The position numbers and the translations under genes are program-made. From an uncultured Lachnospiraceae bacterium (GTDB lineage Bacteria; Bacillota; Clostridia; Lachnospirales; Lachnospiraceae), in assembly GCA_902779505.1 (NCBI GenBank), contig CACZBZ010000008.1, positions 1-64,000 on the forward strand: DNA of 64,000 nt, read 5' to 3'. Shown in pieces: positions 16,812-25,706 of this stretch. Every line of letters begins with the position of its first letter. Position 1 is the stretch's first letter. The notes under the pieces were generated by a model, which worked only from the letters and a program-made list of their open reading frames with translations, had not been told where the DNA came from and ran no database searches.

Positions 16812-19412
16812 CTACTCTTCCTCTTCGGACCAGTCTTCTATTTCCTTTGCATACTCCCTGAGATTGTAATCGTAATCGATTGCAAAATTAAACAAACGAT
16901 AAGGATTCTGTTTTATCTTGTAGCAGATAAAATTGTCCGTCTCGTAATAAACCGACATTTCATTGGGATAGAGTTCCATGAATTTCTGAGCCCAGAAATA
17001 TGCTCTGGACATAACTATCCATCTGTGTTCACCCTGGTAACACTGAAGTCCTTTGTTGTTTGGAAGTCTGTGGAGACATCCTTCTTCCGATATGGTCTGT
17101 CCGGATCCCCAATAACTACGGAAGTAGTCAACAGGAATCTTTTCAATAAAGACAAATACCGTCTCCGTAGGAATCTGAACCCTTCCCTTGGCTCCTATGT
17201 GTTCCATACCCCAGATAAAGTTAACCAACTCGTAATGGAAGCCTTTGTCGTAAACCATACGGTTTTCATCATTGGCCGATACGATGGTCCAGGTAAAATT
17301 CTTATTACTATGTATAATATCCGTCAGACATATGATGGATTCATTAAGCTCCATACCGGGCTCATTGAATCTCTCTCTTATCAGATTGTATCTGAAGAGC
17401 GATACAAGAAAAGCTACCGTTAATACAAGACTGACGGCATTGATTATTCTCTTCTTGAGATCCCAGTCAAGGAAGAGATACACTATTCCGTCTGCAACCA
17501 GTGGTGTTGCCACCGCTATAATATATGCAAAATAAACGGAACATCTGTTGGGATCCATGAGGGACGGTATACCCAACTCCTTGGATGCCAACACTATATT
17601 CATCAAAAGCATGATAATACCCGTGGCAATAAGTACACCACCGTACATCTCATCCTTTTTCTTTATGAGCATAACAGCCAGACCGATTGCTATAAGAATC
17701 GGTGTATAGAAAACAACAACGAATACATATGTGTTGTTGCCGTTTATATCAGACATTACCGACAGGAGGATATGGTTCCTGAATCTGTCCGCACGATACA
17801 TGATACGTCCCAGGATCTTACCATACCTGTTGTTAAAGTATCTTGTTGCCACCCTGCCGTAGGCTTCCTCAAGTCGACTGGCTTCCCTACTATCGACACT
17901 GGTGCTCGTGCTTGTGCTAGTGCCGGTGCTAGTGCTAGTGCTAGTGCTTGCACTTGAACTTGAACTTGAACTTGAACTTGAACTTGCACTGACAGCTGTA
18001 TCAGAATCAAGACTTGCTTCTTCATCAGCATCTATGCTCGCATCTGTATCTGTATCTGCATTTTCATCTTCGGAAACGGAATGAATTAAGAGCTGTCCGT
18101 CACGACCGATTAAGGCTCCTTCTTCCAGTTCCGGATCTTCGTATTCGCTCTCTTCGGTAAGTTCCTCTCCGTCGACTTCTTCGGTGGATTCTTCGGTAGA
18201 TTCTTCCCCCTCATTCTTGGGTTCGTCACCTTCGATAACGCTCATACCCCAGGCAAGAGACTCCTGAAGAGGTGTACCTGTGGCGTAGGCGATCCCCATG
18301 GGAAGCACCGCAACAAATACACTTATAATACAGGTAATAGCTACTTTTCCGAAGTAGGGCTTTCTGAATATCCATGGAATATAGGCTATAGCCATACCCA
18401 CGCAGTAGAGGCCCGCTATCATGGCGCCGTAGAAATGCACCGTGATTGTCATGGCAAAAGACATGGCAAAAACTACCAGGTACACAAAACTTCTTTTACT
18501 AACGGCGAATCTTTTCTCGATCCTCTGCTCTCTGAAGAAAGCAAAGCCGGCATATACCGCAGGAAGAATAAACATGATTCCGTATTCCTGAGGAAGGGGT
18601 GCCGAATATCTTGAATATGTATTAACCGTGAACAGGGAGGATATTGTGTACATGAATGCACCAATGTAGGGCATGTACTTTGTCTTGCACAGCAGTCTGA
18701 GAAAACAAAGCATCATGAATATACTCCATGCAGGCTGAATAAAGGCCAAAAGCCTTAAAAGTACGTATGTATCGATTCTGAAAAATACATGAAGGAAATA
18801 TACGGCAACATGATATCCATAGGGATAAACACCCGTGAAAAAGATCTTGTTTTCGCTAAGGTTGTTGATCCAATAGTTATGAACGATCATGTCGGACGCC
18901 TTATATCCGAAATAAATAAGGTGGCCCGAGCCATATATCCAGAAAACAGCCACTACCAGAAGAACAAGAAGAATCGCATCGGGAAGGTTCTTAATATATA
19001 CGTTGTATATATGCTTTCCCAGCTTCCTTCTTCTTTCTTTCCATACGGGTTTTCTCAAATCTCTGTAAGCACGCAGTTTGAGCTGTCCGCCTACAAACAT
19101 CTTGATCGTGTGGAAGAATCCGCCAAACATCTCCGTTACCGGAATCTTCTCCAATTTGATCTTGATGAGCAGACATGGAACGACCGTAAAAAGATACACG
19201 GTTATGGGATAAGATATTTTTAGAAGCTGTAATGCGAACACCACATACATTACATAAAAATTACCAAGCACCGTATATACAAGAAAACGCTCGTATTTGT
19301 TTTTTAATTTTAATGTCTTACCCACAACAAAATGTGGGAAAATAGCGGTCACGCAGAGGTAAGCAAATATCAGGTATAACATCTGCAAGGCCGTCCTGAC
19401 TGTCATGGACAT
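16812..19412 (-). CDS. Large polytopic GT-C-like membrane protein with acidic and Ser/Thr repeat insert
   Basis: This is an 866-residue protein with about 12-14 membrane helices. The first extracytoplasmic loop holds KASDMIVHNYWINN, with an acidic residue and a His placed as in GT-C glycosyltransferases that use polyprenyl-phosphate sugars. GVYPYGYHVAVYF follows. A long soluble insert (about 390-525) is first Glu-rich and then a Ser run passing into Ser-Thr repeats, before the second membrane block. A C-terminal soluble domain follows (about 690-866). A GT-C role fits the DPM-type GT2 in the same operon but is inference. No gene of the classical pel set corresponds to it. The insert is encoded by hexanucleotide repeats described separately. 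Confidence 0.7.
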   Translation of the reverse strand: MSMTVRTALQMLYLIFAYLCVTAIFPHFVVGKTLKLKNKYERFLVYTVLGNFYVMYVVFALQLLKISYPITVYLFTVVPCLLIKIKLEKIPVTEMFGGFFHTIKMFVGGQLKLRAYRDLRKPVWKERRRKLGKHIYNVYIKNLPDAILLVLLVVAVFWIYGSGHLIYFGYKASDMIVHNYWINNLSENKIFFTGVYPYGYHVAVYFLHVFFRIDTYVLLRLLAFIQPAWSIFMMLCFLRLLCKTKYMPYIGAFMYTISSLFTVNTYSRYSAPLPQEYGIMFILPAVYAGFAFFREQRIEKRFAVSKRSFVYLVVFAMSFAMTITVHFYGAMIAGLYCVGMAIAYIPWIFRKPYFGKVAITCIISVFVAVLPMGIAYATGTPLQESLAWGMSVIEGDEPKNEGEESTEESTEEVDGEELTEESEYEDPELEEGALIGRDGQLLIHSVSEDENADTDTDASIDADEEASLDSDTAVSASSSSSSSSSSSASTSTSTSTGTSTSTSTSVDSREASRLEEAYGRVATRYFNNRYGKILGRIMYRADRFRNHILLSVMSDINGNNTYVFVVVFYTPILIAIGLAVMLIKKKDEMYGGVLIATGIIMLLMNIVLASKELGIPSLMDPNRCSVYFAYIIAVATPLVADGIVYLFLDWDLKKRIINAVSLVLTVAFLVSLFRYNLIRERFNEPGMELNESIICLTDIIHSNKNFTWTIVSANDENRMVYDKGFHYELVNFIWGMEHIGAKGRVQIPTETVFVFIEKIPVDYFRSYWGSGQTISEEGCLHRLPNNKGLQCYQGEHRWIVMSRAYFWAQKFMELYPNEMSVYYETDNFICYKIKQNPYRLFNFAIDYDYNLREYAKEIEDWSEEEE
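17902..17987 (-). repeat. Hexanucleotide microsatellites encoding Ser/Thr tract
   Basis: Two adjacent arrays of 6-base units appear on the plus strand. There are eight GTGCTA-type units (some variant) at 17902-17949, then six ACTTGA-type units at 17952-17987. Read on the minus strand they encode Ser-Thr and Ser-Ser pairs. Since the unit is 6 bases, slippage changes the length but keeps the reading frame. Confidence 0.9.
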
Positions 19413-19431
19413 GTCTAAAATATCTCCGGAA

Positions 19432-20394
19432 TTACAGGAAAGTTCTTATAAGTTCCAGAGTCTCCTTGTCAATAATAAGTGAAGACTGCTTAAGTTCTTC
19501 CATTGCGGCAAAGAATTTATCTCTTTCGCCGCTGTTAAAATACATCTTGATTCTTGTTGTATATGTGGAAAGGGTATTGGGATAACTTACAAGTGCCCTG
19601 TCACACCACTTTTTACAATTGTCAAAATCTTTGATATCGATAAGACGCAGACATACATTCTCGAAATGTTCGCTGGATACTTTCTGAGGATTCTCAGAAT
19701 AGAACAATTCCATAACACTATCCATAATGCCGGTGAATGATACCTGCTCTATAGGTTCGAATATCTTCTGCTCAAGAACTTTGTTGATATAGTCAAGCAG
19801 ATCGTCCATCTCCTGTACTCTCTGCTCTCTTTCTTCATCAGTGGGTCCTATCTCTGCGTCAGGATTGGGTGCTGTCTCCCTAAGCCTCTTGAACTCTTTC
19901 TGTACAATAAGTCTGTAGTCATTAAGTGCATCCTGAAGTACGGATGCAGCGTAATGGGCAGTCTCAGTATCTTCACAGTTAAGTGCAAGATAGATGGATG
20001 CCAGTGAGTTGCTGTAATCTCCCTGGGCCACACCCATAACCAGTTCTCTTAATTCCGAATTGTCCGCTACCGCAATAGCCTCCTCGAGAGGAACGAAGTT
20101 ACGTTCTCTTTCCTCATCGATACGGAAGAGTTCTTTTGATTTTTCCTTACTGAATACAACGTCCGAAAGGTCCACTTCTTTCTTGAAGAAGATGGTGTGG
20201 AACATCCATGACAAGAGGAACATGGTCGGTGCAACACCCGGTGCCATAAGGATGATAAGACATCTTATTACAAGCAGTCTTCTGTTCACCTTTTTAAGCA
20301 TAAGGCCTATCACGAAGACAAAGAGTGCAACAAGGGCATTGACCACCAGAAATACTATGAACCAAAAGCGAAAATCATTTAAATCTACACTCAT
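19432..20394 (-). CDS. pelE: PelE-like protein (two membrane helices, TPR-like domain)
   Basis: This is a 320-residue protein. Two N-terminal membrane helices (about 10-31 and 40-68) are followed by a cytoplasmic helical region. That region contains LRELVMGVAQGDYSNSLA and a conserved ALNCEDTETAHYAASVL stretch as in PelE. A TPR-like C-terminus follows (about 230-318). PelE scaffolds the PelD-PelF-PelG membrane complex. Its stop lies 19 bases before the GT-C-like gene and its start overlaps pelD by four bases. Order and spacing support the call. Sequence identity to characterised PelE is probably low. Confidence 0.8.
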   Translation of the reverse strand: MSVDLNDFRFWFIVFLVVNALVALFVFVIGLMLKKVNRRLLVIRCLIILMAPGVAPTMFLLSWMFHTIFFKKEVDLSDVVFSKEKSKELFRIDEERERNFVPLEEAIAVADNSELRELVMGVAQGDYSNSLASIYLALNCEDTETAHYAASVLQDALNDYRLIVQKEFKRLRETAPNPDAEIGPTDEEREQRVQEMDDLLDYINKVLEQKIFEPIEQVSFTGIMDSVMELFYSENPQKVSSEHFENVCLRLIDIKDFDNCKKWCDRALVSYPNTLSTYTTRIKMYFNSGERDKFFAAMEELKQSSLIIDKETLELIRTFL

Positions 20395-22574
20395 ACTGCA
20401 AGCCCCTTAGCAATCTCACAAACAAGGCCTTTATCCTTGAATCTGTTAAGAACAAACTGCGCAGCCTCTTCATTGGTGTTGGAAAGAAGTGCATACAGAT
20501 TGCCGTCTCCAAGTGTTCCGAAGTAGTCAGACTGTCTGAGTGCTGCCTGAATGATCTCAACGTCATTCTTCATTCTCAGTTCGTCAGTCTTAATCTTAAT
20601 AACGGTACATTCGTTGAGTCCCTTTTCCTCAGCCCTGATAAAGGCATCAAGAAGAGATCTGAAACTCTCTGTCTCAAGAAGCTTTGTACCTTCCATATAT
20701 CTCTTATCTTCAAGAGCCGCAATAAATCTGTTGGATCTAAGCACGGCATTCTGAATAAGCGAACTTACAACCACAAGCTGGTTGGACTGTCCGAGAGTCA
20801 TGTTCTCCCATGACAGACCCCAAACCATAACTATGATCTGCATCTGTCCGTTTTCAAAGATTGCATTTGCCATAAGAGGAAGGCTTGATTCCATCTTACG
20901 GTTGATGAATACTTTTCCGCTGATAAGTGATTCATACATTACACCCATCTCGGTGTATCTTATAGAGTTACCCAGTGAACGGGCTTTTTCCGATGTTGAA
21001 GAGAAAAGTCTTGCGTAATCGGCATTGGATACTACATATATGGCCACATCATCTGTCTTCATAATCTTACCGATGGTTTCAGCCGCATAGAAAAGCACTT
21101 CTTCGGGGCTGTACTGATCCAGTGAAGATGTGATGCTGTATATCTTTCCTACAGAGTCGCTCTGATTAACCAGCTGTGTCTCAAGTACGTTCTTAACTCG
21201 CGCGTTTGTTGAGTTGATATCCTGAATATCCTCAACCTGTTGCTCGAGATAATCTTTTTCTTCTTCCTGCTCTTGCTTGATCTTATTAATCTGATCTCGC
21301 ATGTATCCTACGGACAATCCCACGATGAAGAGCTGTGCAATCCATACGTAAGTATTACCGTCAAGCAAAAGTTCGAATCCGCTTCTGTCCGCGGTATTGG
21401 TTATGAAATAGCCCACAACCGCAAGAAGAGCCGACAGTGTTGCCTGCTGCTGACCGAAGATGATTGCAAAAAGCAATACATAAAGAAGGTATATATCAAG
21501 GTTGGCAAAATAATGGCTCGAACCTGTCTTGTCATAGAAGAAGAAACATGGAATAAATACAAGGAAATTCTCTATGAAAGGAACTACCGCTCTGAAGAGC
21601 CAACCGCCTTTTTCCTTGATTCTCATCCAGAGAGGAATCTTAGCATCCTCGCCGGTCATAAATACATAAGGCTTGCTCTTCATGATCTCGCCGATCTTCT
21701 CAATGTTCTTGCCAAGATCGACAAAGAAAGGATTACCGAATTCACTTTCATATGCTCGGTTAGACAGTACGCACTTGTGAGCTCTGACGGTTGTATTGGA
21801 TATTACGTCACACTCCGGATTCATCCTCTCTCTTACGAGATTGGCCAAAGCTTCTTCTGTCATACCTCTTGAAGATGAGAGCTGGTATATATCCGAATGA
21901 TGTGTAGTGCATGTAATGAGTCTGTGGAGCGCTTCAACGGCATCTCTCTCATAAAGGGGTGAAAGAGCTACACCGGGTGTGTAATGAACGCTCTTATTCT
22001 CGAGAACTTCGAGACACATTTTTGTAACTGTGTCATTAACTTCATCTCTCTTCTCGGGAATGTTGTATAAATGATCTGTACGAACGGTGATTATATCAAG
22101 GTCCCTGTTGGAACGATAATTTGCGCATAGAGTTTCGCCCTGGAATATAGCCTGAGCTTTGAAGCCATCGGGAGATGTCTCGGCAATCTCGATAATCTCT
22201 TCATCATGATTGTCGCCAAAGACCTCATGGCTGGAAATATATATAAACCTTCCTTTTCCGCGCATAACGTATCCCATGAGAACATTGGCAAGAGATGCCG
22301 TATATTTTACCGCATCTGTCTCCTCGTTTTCCCATTTGAAGTTAGTGTCAAATGCGCCCATAAAAATAGTCACATCAGGAGCTGCACTGTCGAATATCTC
22401 ATTCAGACAACTTGCATCATAAGGGAACGGATACACCTCAAAGCACTTAGGGTAAGCGTCTTTTTCGGTGAATCTGTTACCGGTAAGTACCGACACCTTA
22501 TGTCCTTCTTTGTGACACTTAATCAGGATATTATTAAGGAAGGTTCCTGGACCACCCACTATTAAAACATTCAT
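20391..22574 (-). CDS. pelD: PelD-like c-di-GMP receptor with N-terminal SDR-like domain
   Basis: This is a 727-residue protein. Residues about 1-310 are an extended SDR/epimerase-like fold starting MNVLIVGGPGTF. The Gly motif is altered, and the usual YxxxK is replaced by KAQAI in the aligned region, so it may be non-catalytic. Four membrane helices (about 330-440) and a coiled coil (about 440-475) follow. A GAF domain (about 485-620) and a degenerate GGDEF domain then end the protein. An RQSD sequence near residue 680 fits the RxxD inhibitory site through which PelD binds c-di-GMP. PelD activates polymer synthesis when bound to c-di-GMP. The ATG chosen has AAGG eight bases upstream and is preferred to a TTG 15 bases earlier. 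It follows the PqqD-like gene directly. Confidence 0.88.
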   Translation of the reverse strand: MNVLIVGGPGTFLNNILIKCHKEGHKVSVLTGNRFTEKDAYPKCFEVYPFPYDASCLNEIFDSAAPDVTIFMGAFDTNFKWENEETDAVKYTASLANVLMGYVMRGKGRFIYISSHEVFGDNHDEEIIEIAETSPDGFKAQAIFQGETLCANYRSNRDLDIITVRTDHLYNIPEKRDEVNDTVTKMCLEVLENKSVHYTPGVALSPLYERDAVEALHRLITCTTHHSDIYQLSSSRGMTEEALANLVRERMNPECDVISNTTVRAHKCVLSNRAYESEFGNPFFVDLGKNIEKIGEIMKSKPYVFMTGEDAKIPLWMRIKEKGGWLFRAVVPFIENFLVFIPCFFFYDKTGSSHYFANLDIYLLYVLLFAIIFGQQQATLSALLAVVGYFITNTADRSGFELLLDGNTYVWIAQLFIVGLSVGYMRDQINKIKQEQEEEKDYLEQQVEDIQDINSTNARVKNVLETQLVNQSDSVGKIYSITSSLDQYSPEEVLFYAAETIGKIMKTDDVAIYVVSNADYARLFSSTSEKARSLGNSIRYTEMGVMYESLISGKVFINRKMESSLPLMANAIFENGQMQIIVMVWGLSWENMTLGQSNQLVVVSSLIQNAVLRSNRFIAALEDKRYMEGTKLLETESFRSLLDAFIRAEEKGLNECTVIKIKTDELRMKNDVEIIQAALRQSDYFGTLGDGNLYALLSNTNEEAAQFVLNRFKDKGLVCEIAKGLAV

Positions 22575-22589
22575 TCTTACACCCTTCAA

Positions 22590-22844
22590 CTATAGCTGCA
22601 CTCCGAACTTACGCAATCCCTCCAAAAAAAGCGTAACATCCTGTGCAATTTCCCAATCAGAAACTCCATATTCCTTTGAAAGAGTCTCTATGATAGTCTC
22701 TATACTTTTTCCCTGTTCCAGATAAGTGTAAATCAAGGCCCCCATGTCATTGATGCAAAGAGGGTCCCTGTAAGGCTCTGAAACCGCCTTCGTGTCAAGT
22801 AAGAAGTTGTTTCCTCCTACTTTTCGAAGAATAAAACCATCCAT
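22590..22844 (-). CDS. Free-standing PqqD-family protein
   Basis: This is an 84-residue protein matching the PqqD pattern: NNFLLDTKAV beta hairpin, INDMGALIYTYLEQGKSI, then IAQDVTLFLEGLRKFGV. PqqD domains bind leader peptides for RiPP enzymes, and free-standing ones also occur in saccharide loci with unknown roles. It is the first gene of the Pel-type operon, with GAGGAG five bases before the ATG, and it abuts pelD. A second PqqD domain lies in the HprK fusion 18 kb downstream. What this one binds is unknown. Confidence 0.85.
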   Translation of the reverse strand: MDGFILRKVGGNNFLLDTKAVSEPYRDPLCINDMGALIYTYLEQGKSIETIIETLSKEYGVSDWEIAQDVTLFLEGLRKFGVQL

Positions 22845-22880
22845 CTCTACTCCTCAAAGAAAACACACACATACAGTTTA

Positions 22881-22910
22881 ATACTACCACACGTAGTATT
22901 CTAAAAACAA
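22881..22910 (-). promoter_or_regulatory. Probable promoter of the Pel-type operon with internal inverted repeat
   Basis: The minus strand reads TTGTTT (22905-22910), 18 bases, TAGTAT (22881-22886). A 17-base inverted repeat, TACTAC-5-GTAGTA, overlaps the -10 and the spacer. There is no T-run, so it looks like an operator rather than a terminator. It is about 40 bases before the PqqD-like ATG. Confidence 0.5.
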
Positions 22911-22917
22911 CACCATG

Positions 22918-22954
22918 CGTGTCCTTTTTGTGTCATTTTCGTGCAATTCGTGTC
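22918..22954 (-). repeat. Four helically phased GTGTC-type direct repeats upstream of the Pel promoter
   Basis: On the plus strand, GTGTC or GTGCA elements start at 22919, 22930, 22941 and 22950. The spacings are 11, 11 and 9 bases, so they face one side of the helix. They lie just upstream of the predicted -35 and run into the stop codon of the upstream carboxypeptidase gene. This is a likely activator or repressor array; the regulator is unknown. Confidence 0.55.
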
Positions 22955-24416
22955 ATTTATTCTTCATGAATTGTAAAACACGATCGATCAAAGCCCCGGA
23001 ATTAGTGGGAATATCCACAGTTTCCCCCGAGGATTCACTATCACCGTATCTGTTTAAAAATTGTTGTTTTCCGTATCGTAATAAAAGCTCGGAACTTCTT
23101 GCCTGTTCTTCATAACTCTCCGCTCCGAATTCCGCGGCCACAATCACGTGCTCCATACCGCCCGCAGATACAGGCATGGAACTCACAAGACAATAACCCG
23201 CAAGGTTTGTTGATCCGGTCTTCATACCGTTAACCGCCGGCATATTGTAAAGAAGAGGATTGATGTTTTTCACTTCTTCACCGTATGAAGATATCACCGC
23301 ACTCTTCTTACCCGTTATCTCCTCATAATCGGGATATGTGGTCACAATATGTGATGCCAGTATGAACATATCCTCCGGTGTCATCACATTCTGAAGTTTT
23401 GCAGGTACCTTATCCTTTGTATAAAGAGGCAGGCCGTTGCAGTTAACAAAATGTGTACCCTTAAGTCCCAGAGCCATTGCTTTTGCATTCATCTTCTCTA
23501 CGAAGGCTTCATGTGAACCCGCATCATGTAATGCAAGAGCAAGTGTTGCTTCGTTGCTGGAAGGAAGCAGCATACATTCAAGCATTTCCTTAACAGTGGC
23601 CGATGAACCTACAGGCATCTCAAAGGTTCCGTCAGCCGAAACCGACACATCTCTTACCTCTCTTGTGGCTTCCACTTTGTCGGACATGCTATAGGCCCCT
23701 GATTCTATGCTGTCTCGTACAATGAGATATGTCATAAGCTTTGTGGTGCTTGCTATGGCTGTGGAATTGTCTCCTCTGAAACTGTAATATATCTCTCCCG
23801 TTGTGGCGTCTCCAACAACCACACCTCTGAAGGCATTAAAGTATCCCGCCTCCTCAATGTCATTCATGGATATAATATATGATTTTCCGCTATCGAGACT
23901 GTAGCCTGTATCGGACTCTTTCTCAAAGGCCAGATCGAACACCATGGAGAAATCCACCAGATTCATGTAACAGTCAGTGCCGTTTTCCGCAAGGGATGTA
24001 ACGATGCAGTAGTACTTAACGTCATTGCCGTCAATTTTCATGGAAGGTCTTTTGATGGTCTCGCCGTGATATGTGCCTGCAAGCACCTCATCGGAGAAGC
24101 CCGTAAGATCACCTTCTGCAGCCTCGTAAGCCCCGCCTCTTGTTATCTCTATATCATCAGCTGTTATAGCGAGAGAAAAAGCTTTGGGACTGTCTTTTAA
24201 AACTGCAGCCATATCTCTTAAGGATATAAAGGTGTTATTGGAATAATTGTAATCAATGGTCTTAACAGTATATTCACTGCCGTTGAGATTCACCGTCCTG
24301 TTGACAGGCAGCTGGTCATCCTTGGGGACTGCATTGATTTCTTTTGCCGAGATTATTCCCGTGCATATTATTATGCCGACCAAAAAGGCGGCCGTTTTTA
24401 TCAGTATCTTCTTCAT
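22953..24416 (-). CDS. D-alanyl-D-alanine carboxypeptidase (S11) with N-terminal domain
   Basis: This is a 487-residue exported penicillin-binding protein that trims D-Ala from peptidoglycan stem peptides. It has an N-terminal signal/anchor (about 5-24) and an extra beta-rich domain (about 35-180) that looks like a copper-amine-oxidase-type stalk. The S11 peptidase domain follows, with active-site STTK near residue 226, SSN near 285 and KTGST near 400. A C-terminal tail is probably membrane-proximal. It lies 15 bases after the 222-residue membrane protein gene and ends at the repeat array ahead of the Pel-type operon. Family and activity are firm. The DacF/DacB subtype is not. Confidence 0.93.
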   Translation of the reverse strand: MKKILIKTAAFLVGIIICTGIISAKEINAVPKDDQLPVNRTVNLNGSEYTVKTIDYNYSNNTFISLRDMAAVLKDSPKAFSLAITADDIEITRGGAYEAAEGDLTGFSDEVLAGTYHGETIKRPSMKIDGNDVKYYCIVTSLAENGTDCYMNLVDFSMVFDLAFEKESDTGYSLDSGKSYIISMNDIEEAGYFNAFRGVVVGDATTGEIYYSFRGDNSTAIASTTKLMTYLIVRDSIESGAYSMSDKVEATREVRDVSVSADGTFEMPVGSSATVKEMLECMLLPSSNEATLALALHDAGSHEAFVEKMNAKAMALGLKGTHFVNCNGLPLYTKDKVPAKLQNVMTPEDMFILASHIVTTYPDYEEITGKKSAVISSYGEEVKNINPLLYNMPAVNGMKTGSTNLAGYCLVSSMPVSAGGMEHVIVAAEFGAESYEEQARSSELLLRYGKQQFLNRYGDSESSGETVDIPTNSGALIDRVLQFMKNK

Positions 24417-24431
24417 ATCTGTCCTTTGTTA

Positions 24432-25100
24432 CTATAGTCTTCTGTATACTCTGTCAGTTGTTCCCGAGAATATCAGGAGGTTATCCTGCATAACCCATGT
24501 CTCCTGCATCTCTTCCCCGTCGGTGTTCCATGTGACCTGCGAGTCATTCAGACTAAAGCTTCCCGACCGGGCATAATCTTTATTGAGGTCATCATATTCC
24601 GACAACAAAGCAGGCAGATAATCTTTGATATAGTCATCAAGGCTCATGCCCAAAGCTTCCTCTACGACAGACTGTGCTTCCTCTTCATCGGAAAGATTGT
24701 AGCCCGCCTGTCCGGTCTTCGTAAGAACCAGCCTGTTGATCTCATCAGCCATACCCGCACGGGCGGTATCATAAGCTTCTTTGTAAGATTCTTCATCCAG
24801 GCTGATACTGTAATTGTACAGAGCCTCCGTATCCGTTTCCTCTATATCAAGGACAACTTTCACTTTGACAGGAGCAAGGCCTTCCACTGTCTCCGTGCCA
24901 AGCCATGCACACATTCTCTTATCCACCGATTCCGTCAGGTCCACTTCCCTGTACCAGCTTCCGGCTATGTTCTTATTGTTATTCCACATGAATTTGCCAA
25001 GCAGTACGACAGCCAATGTGCATACTGCAAGTATCACTATGATAATAACCGCAATCCTTAACAAAGCTGCGCCTCTTCTTTTTCTGTTAGCAGTTCTCAA
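24432..25100 (-). CDS. Single-pass membrane protein of unknown function
   Basis: This is a 222-residue protein with a basic N-terminus (RKRRG), one transmembrane helix (about 14-36) and an acidic extracytoplasmic domain of helices and strands. The domain begins NIAGSWYREVDLTESV and ends QDNLLIFSGTTDRVYRRL, a pattern seen in lipocalin-like Lachnospiraceae proteins of unknown role. I recognise no catalytic motif. It starts one base after coaE, so it is in the same transcript. A cell-envelope role is suggested only by the following carboxypeptidase gene. Confidence 0.75.
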   Translation of the reverse strand: MRTANRKRRGAALLRIAVIIIVILAVCTLAVVLLGKFMWNNNKNIAGSWYREVDLTESVDKRMCAWLGTETVEGLAPVKVKVVLDIEETDTEALYNYSISLDEESYKEAYDTARAGMADEINRLVLTKTGQAGYNLSDEEEAQSVVEEALGMSLDDYIKDYLPALLSEYDDLNKDYARSGSFSLNDSQVTWNTDGEEMQETWVMQDNLLIFSGTTDRVYRRL

Positions 25101-25101
25101 T

Positions 25102-25695
25102 TTACAACCCCTTAACTATAGTTTCTATCTGTGACATGGTCGCTTCCAGGTCACCGCTGTTATCTATGACCCTGTCACTTGCTTTTATAAATTCATCATT
25201 GGACAGTTGAGACTTCATTATGGAATCGATCTTCTCATCCGTATATCCTCTGGAGGCTTTTAATCTCTCTCTTCTCACCTCGTCCGAAGCATATATGTAC
25301 CACATCTCATCCACAATGCTCTTATATCCGCACTCAATAAGGAGGGCTGCCTCCAAAAAGAAGAAGTCCGCTTCCTGCTTTTCTTTTTCAGCCTCTATCA
25401 TATCCAAAATATAAGTCTTTACCGCCGGATGTATGATTCCGTTTACCTTCTCAAGCAGGGAACTGTCTTCAAATATCTTGGCAGACATCTTCTTATTAAT
25501 GATGTAGCCATTGTCATCCACTATATCATCACCGAGAAGTTCTATAAGTCTTCTGTAGCAATCCCGGCCCGGCTTCTCCAATTCTTTTGCCGCATCATCC
25601 GCCAGAAGGAGCACACAGTTATATCTTTTTTTTATCTCATTAAGCACGGTGGACTTGCCGCTTCCGACGCCACCGGTCACTCCAATAATCTTCAT
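25102..25695 (-). CDS. coaE: Dephospho-CoA kinase
   Basis: This is a 197-residue P-loop kinase catalysing the last step of coenzyme A synthesis (phosphorylation of the 3'-hydroxyl of dephospho-CoA). It starts IGVTGGVGSGKSTVL (Walker A at about 7-14). DDAAKEL follows, then the CoA-binding HPAV, and the lid RRERLKASRGY. Its length is normal for CoaE. It lies 11 bases after the M18 aminopeptidase gene and directly before the membrane protein gene. Confidence 0.96.
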   Translation of the reverse strand: MKIIGVTGGVGSGKSTVLNEIKKRYNCVLLLADDAAKELEKPGRDCYRRLIELLGDDIVDDNGYIINKKMSAKIFEDSSLLEKVNGIIHPAVKTYILDMIEAEKEKQEADFFFLEAALLIECGYKSIVDEMWYIYASDEVRRERLKASRGYTDEKIDSIMKSQLSNDEFIKASDRVIDNSGDLEATMSQIETIVKGL

Positions 25696-25706
25696 AATTA
25701 ACCTTC

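Noticed and set aside
17902..18031. Alternative frame through the Ser/Thr repeats (Val-Gln or Leu-Ala rich)
   Set aside because: Low-complexity shadow of the hexanucleotide arrays inside a long, otherwise well-formed membrane protein gene.
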